Source of the DNA: Multifurca ochricompacta
Lineage: Eukaryota; Basidiomycota; Agaricomycetes; Russulales; Russulaceae
Direction of reading: 5' to 3'
DNA length: 64,000 bases
Assembly (NCBI GenBank): GCA_022496185.1
Contig: WTXG01000061.1
Location: forward strand, 1-64,000
In this document: piece by piece, positions 22,529-32,255 of the stretch
Layout: the number at the start of each line of letters is the position of its first letter
Numbering within the stretch: position 1 is the stretch's first letter
Position numbers and translations under genes: made by a program
Notes under the pieces: model-generated
Databases searched by the model: none
Told to the model about the DNA's origin: nothing
The model's input: the letters and a program-made list of their open reading frames with translations, nothing else

Positions 22529-23364
22529 ATGTCCACCCACACTTCCACCTCAACCTCAACCTCACAACACGAATATGACTCTGACCCAATTTTTTCTTCA
22601 TCGCGTACAGCCCGCCAAATACATGATCTAGGTCGAGTAGAAAAGGTCACTTTCCTTTTCCTAATTCCAATAACGTCATACTCCCTACCTTGACCTAATA
22701 GGACATAGGTCATCTCCTCTCACTCGCAAGCTCATCCCTCGCTCTCCTAGCCCTCCCACAAACCGACGCACCAGATGCGGGACTCCCGAAGGGCGATGAG
22801 CGTAGCGAACAATTCGTCGCCGAAGTCGGCCAATATTTCGAAACTCTCGACGTGAGCGTTTCCCCCCCCCCCCTTTCTTCCTTCTTCCTCCTTCATCTAT
22901 TTCTATTTTATTTTTATTTTTCCCTTTTATCCTTAACATGATCGTGAAATTTTAATTTATTTGGGTGGTGTGTTTAGGGAATACAAATGGCTCTTCGCTC
23001 ATCGCTAGCTCATATCCGCGCTGCGTCTATCTCACCTGCCGTACTCACCGCACCCCCTAACGGTTTCGTACCACCCCCTCAAGGCGTCGGACTTCCCGGC
23101 CCCTCCTTACGATCCCAGTCACCCTCGCGGTCGCAGTCACAGTCGCAGTTTCAGTCTCAGTCAGGCGATAAAGCTGCCGGTGGTGGTGTAGAGGTGAAAG
23201 ACAAGACGCGTGGTTTGCTCGAGGAGCGCGTCGAACGCGATGCGTGGCGTGGCGTGCTTGATGCGCTCTCCAGGTTAAGGGATGCTAGACGAGCCGAGGC
23301 GGAGGCGGAGGCGGAGCGGGAGAAGAAGAAGAAAAATGAGGATGGGGATATCTATATGAGTTAG
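22529..23364 (+). CDS. MED11: Mediator of RNA polymerase II transcription subunit 11
   Basis: A subunit of the Mediator head module, which bridges regulators and RNA polymerase II in the nucleus. Three exons: 22529-22645, 22702-22851 and 22978-23364, all phase 0, giving 217 residues. The protein has the family pattern: a helix (RQIHDLGRVEKDIGHLLSLA), a second helix ending QYFETLD, then the hallmark MALRSSLAHIRAASISP and LTAPPNGF. The C-terminal third is a poorly conserved glutamine/serine tract (SQSQSQFQSQS) followed by a charged EAEAEAE/KKKK stretch, longer than in yeast but usual for basidiomycetes. The start is the first ATG of the serine/threonine-rich leader. The frame is intact. Confidence 0.85.
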
Positions 23365-24052
23365 GTGGAGTAATTTGTGAATCGGGGGAGGAGGAGGTGC
23401 GTTCCCTTTCAATTATTTAAAAAAAAGGTTTATTTGGAACTCGACCTTTCTGATCATTGTGATTTATTTAGTACGTACGTTGGACATTCTAGTAAAGGGT
23501 CTATGGGACGAGTAGCAAGCCCCCCCTCCCCCTTCCCCCCAAGGTTTTATGTTCATGTATTATTAATCCGTTATCTTTTTGCAACAATCATGAAACTCCG
23601 TTGGTCTCGCATCTTTGGCTCGGCAGCAGCGCCTAACGGAATTATTGGTCTGCTCTTTGAAATTATGTTTCCCTCTCCCCGGGCGCTATCGACTGCGTAC
23701 AAACTACACCAGATCCCTTGACAACTCACCGTGCCCCTCCCTTATTTCAGCTAGCGCTTTTTTTTAGGCAAGGCCGTCGGCGCCGTGCATGTGGGCGCGC
23801 GCAAACCCCGTGTATATACCTCTCCTGGCAACAAGTCACTAATCAGGCTAGGGGTAGGCCTCGTTCAGCCAAGCAGCTGAATTTTATTCGTCAGAGGAGG
23901 TAGACGTTCTTATCATGTCTATATCATAGAAGTAGCATAGTGTACGTTACAACGGAGGGCGCGTAAAAACCCCCCTTTTATATTCCCTACAGCTTCGTCG
24001 AAATTTAGGGAAAATCCAATTCCATAGGTTTTGCTTGCTTCCCTCATTTCCC
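23365..24052. other. Region between convergent MED11 and TBCA
   Basis: No convincing gene. Short plus-strand open frames (23377-23721, 23718-23903) lack recognisable motifs or splice context. The 3' ends of MED11 and TBCA face each other across it. Confidence 0.35.
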
Positions 24053-24675
24053 TCAGGTGTTCTGAATCACCGTCGCAAGGATTATGGCAGCGTCATTCAA
24101 TTCTGGACCCTGTTCCAATTCTGGATTTCTCTTTGCGGAATCCTAAAAAGTTATGGATGGGTAAAGGGAGAAGGGGGGGGGGGGTCAGAGGGCAAGGGGA
24201 ATCAAATGATGAACCGATTATACGTACCACTAGATCCTTGAGCTCCCCCGCTGCTCTCTCGAGCCGCGTCGTAGTGTCGTGGACCATGTTCTCGCTTTCG
24301 CGTATGAGGCTCGTCTATATATCAGCACGGATTAATGCCACTACTCATCACATGGCGTTAGAAGGGAGGGGGGAGGGGGGGGGATTAAGCATACAGCGTT
24401 CTTGGCCTCCCAAGATTCTATATCCGCTCCAGAAGCGATGAGAGATTCTAACTTGTTTTGTTTTCCACGACTTCTGTGTGATAGAGCACGAGTTCCTTCT
24501 GGTATCTATGGTTTATATCGGAGAGGTGTGGTTCAAGTTGTTGAGCGTGGTAGAAAGTTTCGTATCGGTCCTCGTGGCCATCATCGAATTAAAATATAGT
24601 TGAACGAAAAACTAACCGCTTCACAACTCCAGCTTTAATCTTGAGCTGTCTACGAGTTGCTGCCGTGTCGCTCAT
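24053..24675 (-). CDS. Tubulin-folding cofactor A (Rbl2-like)
   Basis: A small cytosolic chaperone that captures beta-tubulin during folding. Four exons: 24675-24617 (MSDTAATRRQLKIKAGVVKR), 24505-24395, 24314-24228 and 24142-24053, about 115 residues. The family's diagnostic blocks are present: RQLKIK..VVKR, ENK..KLESLIASGADIESWEAKNA, and ESENMVHDTTTRLERAAGELKDLV, which matches the ESR-MIPD-RL-A-L pattern. Splice sites are ordinary. Exon 2 is 111 nt, one short of the 112 needed: the run in GGAAAACAAAACAAG (near 24455-24464) seems to have lost an A. For so small a conserved gene, an assembly error is more likely than true loss. Confidence 0.75.
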
Positions 24676-25739
24676 TTATGATGGTCAGAGTTTCGAAAAT
24701 CAAAGTTTTAAATCAAAGTTGGCTCTTCGTAACGGGAGTGGATGGTAGCGAGACAGACTGGGAAGGGGCATGCGTTAATAATGGCTTGCGTTCTGACGAC
24801 CGGTGAACCACGGCCCGGAACCACTACCACGTTGCTCTCTCCGCCCACACCACGGGGGGTGACATGGGAGGGGGGGAGGCGAGGCTTATGGACCATAGAC
24901 CTTGAAATGGTTGTAGTCACGATAGCTCGACTCAACCCATCTACAGGTACTGCGCTCGACCATTTGGCTGGGCCATGTTAACGGCGTTAGGATATCTCCG
25001 TTATTGCGGTTCCCTTCCTTACTTCGCCATCGATTCAGGCGAGCGTTTTACGGTGTTCTGCCACGCTTTCTCTTCAAGAGTCTACTTGGTTTTTTTTGAA
25101 TCCGAGTCGGCCATTTCTAACTCTGGGTCTGGAAGTATCCGTGGTAGCGCGGGATTCTTTTTTTTTTTGGATCTGCCCCTCCTATATCCTCACAATTGAA
25201 TTCGACTCGGCCCAGTAGGTCTGGCGGGCGTTGTTCCGTTGCCATGGTTTCGTCTTCGCAGTTCTTTTTACCTTTGCGGGTTGGCTTAGGATGGGCCTGC
25301 GAGCGGTGACAGCACAAACTCCAGATAGTATCCTCCACTCTTCTTAGTAGGAATTATCGAACCTGGCGCTGGTCGAATAAACTTGGAGATCACGCCCAAA
25401 CGCTCAGGTCTCCTCCACTATCTCGTCTTCATGCTTATTTTCTGCCCTGCCCTCAACTGTATTGACTGCTATCCCGAGCTGTCTCCCTCTTGTAGTGGTC
25501 AGTGTCCAATTTGTGTTCCTTCCACTGGAATACCAACGTTCTGATACCCCCTGGGAAGACCTGTGCACCTCCACATTCGAATTGGGTTATACTTCCGTGC
25601 TGAGGTGCTGAGCAGATTTGGTTCGGGGCCAACCCCTTTTTGGGCAGTAGCAGCCGCAGCCTAATACCGTGACCATGACACAGTGACGTTCATCGTTATC
25701 ACTCACGGCCTCTCCCATATGCAAACCCCAACTCCTTTC
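24676..25739. other. Upstream part of the BTB duplicated segment
   Basis: From about 24880 onward this matches 35440-36000 and 36650-36780, so it belongs to a segmental duplication. It holds no recognised gene. A T-rich run near 25155 varies in length between the copies. The stretch 24676-24880 shows nothing recognisable. Confidence 0.45.
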
Positions 25740-27638
25740 ATGTCGAAAGTCATCACCCCCGAAACTTTGCCATCGCTCTCGGTCGTATCGTTCGACGCAG
25801 ATAAATTACTCTTCAATTTCCCTGAATCAGACACCATCCTGAGATCTTGCGATTTCTATGAATTCTCTGTGCTAAACTTTTATATCTTTCATAGCTCTCC
25901 CATACTTGGCGAACATATTTTAGCCTCCCCCAACACGGATGTTGCAACCTCACTTCCGATCGTTCAGCTCCCCGAAACTGGCAGCGTCCTTTTCAGCCTT
26001 CTCTCTTACATTTTTCCTGTACCACCCATTCTTCCTTCAACCCTTGAACAAACCATGCAACTCTTGTCAGCTGCTCAAAAGTATAATATGGACGTGGCTC
26101 TCATACACATCCGGAACCATGTAGCTCTCCAGGAACCACAATTCATTCGAGAAGAGACCGCATTCCTTGTTTATTCTCTCTCCCAGAAATATGAGCTTCG
26201 TCAAGAGGCGCTTCAGGCAGCACGATCCACTCTGAACTTCTCACCTTTGATTATTGAGGATATTGGTTACAAGCACGATATGATGCCAGGTGCCTTTCTT
26301 CACGAACTCTGGAAATATCATGACAGGGTCCGGAGAAATCTTACATCGGATCTTGAAGAGTTCAAGACATCTCGCGCACCGTATATTCTGAATGGCCTAC
26401 AATGTACAGCTTCAGGTTCACCGGTGGATAACTATATTACATCATTAAAAAAAACTCCCGCCCTCTTCGATCTCACTAAATTCCACATGTCCTTGGCAAA
26501 CCCTGTCCAAGGGCAGAGCCGCAAAGGACATAGTTGCACAGCCTGTGAAGACATGTCTAGCAAGGAGATACGCGCGTTTTGGGTTGCTTTGACAGCTGTC
26601 GTCCATGACAGTATGACCAGGGTGAGAGTCATCATCGATGCAATCATCTCGGCTACTAATCCGAACATTTTTTAGGCTGAGTCAGATTTATTACTCCTGG
26701 GTGAAGGAACGAACTTTGAAGGCCCTGAAAAGTCATCTAACCAAAGCTGGTCTCCAACAAAATACATCGATATGCCCAATGCCGATGTTATACTTCTTTC
26801 ATCCGATCTTGCCAGATTCCGCGTCCACAGATCAGTTTTAGTTGCCTCATCACCATTCTTTAGTGACATGTTCTCTCTCCCTCAACCCTCTAAAAATGAA
26901 GCCGTCGACGGGCTTCCCATAGTGCACCTGCCTGAGGACGCTGAAGTGCTGGACAGTCTTATATCGGTGCTGTATCCCGTTGATCCGTTGATCCCTGACT
27001 CAGACGAGAAGATTTTGTGTCTGCTTTCTGCGTGTCAAAAATATGATATGGTCGCCATCCAATCCCGTATTCGAGCCGAGGTCAGCCGCAGAGGGTTACT
27101 TTCCCCAACTGGCGCCAAGGCCTTCCGTCTATACGCCATCGCGTACAGAGAAAGGCTTGTTCCAGAAATGGAGGCCGCCGCCCGTCTTACTTTAGATTAC
27201 CCAATGATGTTCGAGTATCTCGGAGAGGTTTTACGGTCGTTTGAAGGCCCGGCACTCCGTAACCTGACCCACTTTCGCCAATCCTCCAAACTTAGTCTTA
27301 TCTCATGCTTCTCTTTGCTTTATGACGTGCCATTTAATATCTGGGTTGACTGCCTTTCAATTAGAAAAGATGTTCATCCTCCCTGGTTGAACGATCTTGT
27401 TCGGAGCAAACTCCTGGGATCAAATGGATTCGCTCGCCCGCTCTTCAAACCTTCAAGCTTCCGCGGGAGATATCTGGAGGCTCTTCAGGCCCACGTCAGG
27501 AAAGAAGACTGCTCCTACTGCATGAAGACGCACATCCTGAAAGGAGAGGATTTCTGTGTGGAGTTTGAGAGCGAACTGGCGCAGGCGCGGAACATTCAAT
27601 GTTGTTTTGACGAGTCATACTTTCAAGACTGGACTTAG
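25740..27638 (+). CDS. Double BTB/POZ domain protein, copy 1
   Basis: A 614-residue protein with two BTB/POZ domains in tandem. Exon 1 is 25740-26621 and exon 2 is 26676-27638. The 54-nt intron has a GTGAGA donor, a textbook branch site CTACTAAT and a TTTTTTAG acceptor; splicing fuses the two domains in frame, while unspliced RNA stops at a TAG inside the intron. BTB 1 is about residues 18-130 (FYIFHSSPILGEHI); BTB 2 is about 325-440 (ARFRVHRSVLVASSPFFSDMF). Each is followed by a helical region, and each half ends near a CxxC pair (HSCTACED; CSYCMKTH). BTB proteins dimerise and often link substrates to Cullin-3 ligases; the role here is unknown. The ATG at 25740 is chosen because copy 2 starts at the equivalent codon; ATGs at 25683 and 25719 are alternatives. 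Confidence 0.82.
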
Positions 27639-28215
27639 GTATCCGTTAGTCTTTAGTTTTCACTCACTTAAAGGAGTAGATCAGCAGCTTCCAGTGATTC
27701 TAGCAACGGGCTACTAGTATGATGACAGAGATGCAGGAGATGTGGTTGTAAGTGCATGACAGAGTCTAGGAGGTTACTGAAAAGATCCAATCCAAAGCAT
27801 GTTCCCAAGCAAAGAGAGAGGCAGAGGTGATGTGAGAGAGGAGGAGCCCCGGACCTATTACAAGCATGTGCCTGTACCATTAAATACTTGTAAAGAGTCC
27901 TAGTTGAAGGAGCGTTATGAAGCAGCAGATGATGAATTTCGTAGAAAGAGGGCAGAGCCGAGCAGGACAAGACGAAAGAGGACGAAACCGAGCAATAAGG
28001 ACGAAAGGAGATGAATCCGAAACTGAGTGTAAAATGCTAATTAAATTGCTTGTGCCATGCATCAATCTCATATCAGAGTCTGTCCGAAACTAAAAGTCGA
28101 ATTAATGGTCCAGCCAGAAATGGTGACGGCCAGAGCTTTTGCGTACAACGCCCGAACTATCCTTACAAAACCTTGTGGAAATGAGAGTGTATGGTGTCTG
28201 GTTAGCTTCATTTAA
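27639..28215. other. 3' flank of double-BTB gene, copy 1
   Basis: Non-coding sequence that matches 39226-39785. It contains a reverse copy of the R3 repeat (27860-27960, ATGCTTGTAAT..AAGTATT on the minus strand). No separate gene. Confidence 0.5.
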
Positions 28216-28330
28216 GTCACCTTACTCTCCCCCACCGCTGACATCCCTAAAGTGGTAATCTTGTCACACGACTGTGATTTGTAATAATATTTATTTTAAA
28301 AAGAAAAAGGAAAGTTATCATTGATCAACA
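28216..28330 (+). repeat. R2 repeat (palindromic MITE-like), 3' truncated
   Basis: It shares CCGCTGACATCCCTAAAGTGG and TGTCACACGACTGTGATTTG with the copies at 31974, 44590 and 45238. The second arm is missing after GATCAACAAGATATCAT. It interrupts the segmental duplication at 28215. Confidence 0.7.
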
Positions 28331-28449
28331 AGATATCATCCTCTGACTGCTTCAAGGCTTATGCATGCATTAATCTCCACATTCTGGACAGCCTCTGACT
28401 ATGGTTTTATCACCTCTGAGTTACTATGACTTTTACATCTTATCTATGA

Positions 28450-29130
28450 CAGAACGCAGCTGTGAAAGGGTTTAGCTATCTATGTAGATAGCGGATAGGT
28501 GTGGTCAAAACTAATATATTAATTAGTATGTTTACCTATGTAGATAGCGGATAGGCTATTAGTAAGCGTTAGCTAACTATAGTAAAGATAAGATACTAAT
28601 ACTCACTTCAGTTGTTGTGGTCAAAACTGAAGTGGACACGTACAATATAGCGACCTTTTAATACTACATTAAAGTGTGACAATCATTACAATAAATAATC
28701 CTATTTACTTGCGACAAGATGTGTGAAGGAAAGTGTTGTGCGTGCAATGTGGAATTGTATCTCAATCAGTTAATGTCAGATTATCTTATCACGATCGTTA
28801 GATCGAGTCCACCCGGGAGTCCGGCTCGTCTCAACACACTAGTCAGTACTCTCTGTGTTAAAGCTACATTATCCCTTCAGTGATTCATTTGTGTAGCTAC
28901 ACATTCATAGGTATTAACAAATTACATAGTCTTTCTATCCCAAAGACTGAGCTACGCATTTATAGTTCACTACATAGCCAACATAACTGAAGTGAGTATT
29001 TTATTATCTTATCTTTACCTATGTAGCTAAAGCATACTAGTTATAACTACCATCCTAGGTAACGACTAATATTATTAGTTCTGACCAATTATAACTACCA
29101 TTCTAGGTAGTTTGGATTATCTAACCTCAG
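28450..29130. repeat. Fold-back repeat with long imperfect inverted arms
   Basis: The left arm (about 28480-28640) and right arm (about 28960-29125) are imperfect reverse complements over roughly 150 bp. The matching core is AAAGATAAGAT..ACTCACTTCAG versus its complement at 28979-29020. Within the left arm ACCTATGTAGATAGCGGATA-like units repeat (28481, 28536). A perfect 10-bp hairpin CACTTCAGTT / AACTGAAGTG lies near 28602-28635. The central 300 bp are unrelated and non-coding. The ends and any target duplication are not defined. Confidence 0.6.
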
Positions 29131-29211
29131 GCTGTGTTTAATAGATGAACACGAGGTATAAAATGTAGCTCACTCCATTCTTCTGTTGTTCTTCTCGCTG
29201 CATTTCTTGTC

Positions 29212-31064
29212 ATGCCAGACACCAGGCAGAATGATGAGAGAACTCCTCTTCAACAGAATGTGATACTGACATCCCCAAATCCCACTCCACTGCCTTGGGC
29301 TCAGCTGTCGGCTTTGTTCCTACTGATTTTCGCTGACTCTTTGATGTCTGCGTCCGTGACTCCCTACATCAATGAGGTATGTTGTACTGATATAGTCTCA
29401 AAAACGCCGTGTGATGTCCGGTGACGTGCCCTTTCCCTCTAAGCTTATCAGTGAACTTCCAATTACCGGTGGGGACGAAAGGAAGGTTGGATACTACTCT
29501 GGTATCATCGTACGTGACTTGTTCAGAGATGTGACATGGCACGTCAATTATGCGTGCATCAGATATCACTCTGCTTTGTCGGGGAAACCACCACTGTCCT
29601 ACTATGGAGCCGTCTTTCAGACTTTATCGGTCGCAAGCCTGTCCTTCTGGGTGGTACCTTAGGCTCAATAATAGCGACAGTCCTATTCGGCCTGTCCAGA
29701 ACGTTTTGGGCACTAGCGGCGAGGTAATGTCTTATTCGGATGGCAACCGAATGAGTTTATGTTTTTTAACTGCGATAAAGCCGATTTCTTGCAGGCGCAC
29801 TGAATGGCAACGCTGGCGTTTTGCCGAGTATGCTGGTGGAGGTCACGGATGAGTCGAACATTGCACAAGGCATGTCGCTTCTTATCCTGGCTTGGTCTGT
29901 TAGTTTTGGTATAGGGTGCGTGGGGCCCCGGTGCCGTCATTCTACTAGTAACATCTACGCAGCTCATTCGTGGGTGGCCATCTTTCACGGCCACATGACC
30001 ATTGGCCTGGAGCGTTTCGTAACACCTTCTGGGTAAAGTATCCCTATTTTCTCCCTTGTGCAGTTACAAGTGCATTCGCCATTGTCTCCCTCCTCATCGT
30101 ATCTATCTTTTTGAAAGAGGTACGTGCCAAAGCATCACCTTATATTACTGGTGCACTTCCCAATGTTTCCAGACCCTACACAAGCGTAATAACACAAGCA
30201 AACTGAGATTCTATAGTGGCGACTCAAACGCGGGTTACTTACGTGACGGGGAGAGCAATATCGAGGATGAGAATAATGCCATTGTATCCCCAGGAGTGGT
30301 TCAGCAGAGATCGTCTCTCCGCGCTCTCCTCACCAGGCCAGTACTACTTAGTATTTCCATTAACGCCCTCTTCGCATTTCTTGAAATCTCCAATAATTCG
30401 CTCGTACCGTTGGTATACACAACCCCAATCAGATACGGCGGACTCGGTCTGGACCCCGCGCAGATGGGCACGTTTTTAGGCGTGTTTGGGATCCTGAACG
30501 GCGCATTTCAGTTCGCCATCCTTCCTCGCATCATGAAGTTGATGGGACTCCGTGGCTCGCTGCTGGCCTCCATGTCCTGCCTCGTTCCGGCCTTCCTCCT
30601 GTTCCCCATCAACGGCACGTACGCACGACACGCTGGCAGCGCAGATAATATCCTGTGGTTCCTTGTACTGTTTCACATGTTGATTATGGTAGGCATCAAT
30701 ATGGCATATAGTGAGACTTCTGTTTCCTTTACTTCTACTTCTCCCCTTCACCTCCCCAGTGCCTACCTTCCTCGCTGATTCGCACTTACTCCCTCCTGTC
30801 GCAGGCTGCATATTTCTATATACCTCTTCAGCAGCTCCAAAGGGTATGCTCGGTGCAACAAATGGCCTCGCGCAGACAGTCGCCTCCGTGCAGCGCTTTG
30901 TCGGGCCCACGATTGCGAGCTCGATTTTTGCCTTCTCACTAGAGAAAGAGATACTAGGTGGGTATGGCGCATTTTACGCACTTACCTTGTGCACATTTAC
31001 GGTGATCTGCTTCGCGTCACAACTCCCGCGCGAGGCATGGAAATCCCAGGAAGATTTAGAATAA
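29212..31064 (+). CDS. MFS transporter (Tet/YCR023C-like group)
   Basis: A multi-pass plasma- or vacuolar-membrane transporter of the major facilitator superfamily, about 488 residues. Exons: 29212-29376, 29444-29509, 29563-29723, 29795-29915, 29963-30119, 30173-30710 and 30805-31064. It starts with a short cytosolic tail and LPWAQLSALFLLIFADSL..PYINE. Loop 2-3 carries the motif-A signature SRLSDFIGRKP; later segments include NGNAGVLPSMLVEV and the C-terminal LGATNGLAQTVASVQRFVGP. All junctions keep frame except exon 3/exon 4, where AG joined to GCGCACTG is one base out of phase with ALNGNAG. Either one base is extra at about 29795 or the gene has a recent frameshift. Substrate unknown. Confidence 0.75.
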
Positions 31065-31973
31065 GCCAGTTATTACTACTGCACTGCATGGTGTAGCCTT
31101 TAGAGAGAGTTAAGAAACAAAAGGGAGAAACGGATTGACCACCTTTCAGAAATGAAAGAGGGACTTGAGTTTAGCTTGGTGGCGAAAAATAAATAAGCCA
31201 TTAGCTCGTGGGTGCAGCGCGTGTCGAGTGTGGGGAAACGTTAATTTATCGTGACGCCGGCTGCCAACCCACTAGCCCCCCAATGAGTGTACGCCACTGA
31301 AAATAGTGGCATATAGAGAACATCTCAAGTCTGTCTGGACACTGCTTTGTCATGGTGCAGCAAAGGTAGTGTACGGATGTGGTCCGTGGTGAGTGCGAGG
31401 CAAAGCACGTTCCCGAAAGGAGAGAGCAGAGGAGAGGGGAGAGAGGAGGAAACCCTGGAATAACTTTGTGTTACAACTCTTACATGATGTCATTTCTTTC
31501 TGTTTTACCACACAAGCAGGTATCTAGGCCTATCTCAATGACGTCTGCAACACGACGTCATCCTCTTGTCCATGTATATAAGCTGTAGTTACTTTACTCA
31601 AGACTCTCCAGTCTTGAGCTCCTTGTAAACTTACATAGCTCTCTTGACCCAGAATTCATCTCCTTTTTCTAAACACCCGAACTATTTCTAAAAACCTATC
31701 GAACTGAGCTTTGAATGTAACACTTTGACCTTGAATGAGGTGTATTGTTGTACCTTGAACTTGTGAATTCGTGTTTGCTGGTTCCGTTTGACCTTGCGCT
31801 TGACGTCATTGAGGTTTTTTAGCACATAAAAAAGAGGAAAATAGAGAGAGATTGCTAGGTTCTGGCTCACTTGTTCCTCTACTACAAGCATTGTATGTAC
31901 CCTTTTATACTTGTGGAGAGACCTAGCTGAAGGAGTGTTAAGAAGGAAGCCATGTGAGGCGGAAGAAACAGAA
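31065..31973. other. Non-coding with reverse R3 repeat
   Basis: No gene is recognised. A TATA-like CATGTATATAAGC lies at 31572-31584. From about 31700 to 31965 there is a reverse-strand copy of the R3 repeat (TATAAAAG then ATGCTTGTAGTAG on the minus strand), like those at 36390 and 40190. Confidence 0.45.
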
Positions 31974-32110
31974 GTCACCTCCCCACCACTGACATCCCTA
32001 AAGTGGTAATCTTGTCACACGACTGTAATTTGTAATAATATTTATTTTAAAAATGAAGTTATCGTTGATCAACAAAATATCATTACAAATCATGGTCATG
32101 TGACATGTAG
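31974..32110 (+). repeat. R2 repeat (palindromic MITE-like), complete
   Basis: It starts TCACCTCCCC. Its inner part has inverted arms: TGTCACACGACTGTAATTTG and the complement of CAAATCATGGTCATGTGACA, around an A/T-rich centre with GTTGATCAAC. One of four copies in the window. Confidence 0.75.
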
Positions 32111-32112
32111 AC

Positions 32113-32184
32113 AACTTGACTTGACGTCTTGGGCCACCTGCCTGTCTATTCCTTAAAAACCATTTTCATCACCTCTCTGTCTCA
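32113..32184 (+). repeat. R3 repeat 5' part
   Basis: TTGGGCCACCTGCCTGTC..TTCCTTAAAAACC matches 40070-40130 (GGGCCGCTTGCCCATCC..TTAAAAACCAG). The ORF1-only retroposon inserted directly after its CACCTCTCTGTCTCA. Confidence 0.5.
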
Positions 32185-32255
32185 TTCCTTCTTGACCATT
32201 TACCACCACCATTACTTTTGGGTTTTTGTGTTGCTAGTTGCTCAAGTTGCCTCCA

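Larger units (their letters stand above)
24880..28215. repeat. Segmental duplication with double-BTB gene, copy 1
   Basis: Closely similar to about 35440-39785, including promoter-side sequence, the double-BTB gene and 3' flank. The right boundary is abrupt at 28215, where an R2 repeat begins; the paralogous sequence runs on. The left boundary is approximate. Copy 2 carries about 700 bp of extra sequence upstream of its gene. Confidence 0.75.

Noticed and set aside
28788..28830. Possible tRNA B box (AGATCGAGTCC)
   Set aside because: There is no A box or cloverleaf at the right distance, and the stretch lies inside a fold-back repeat.
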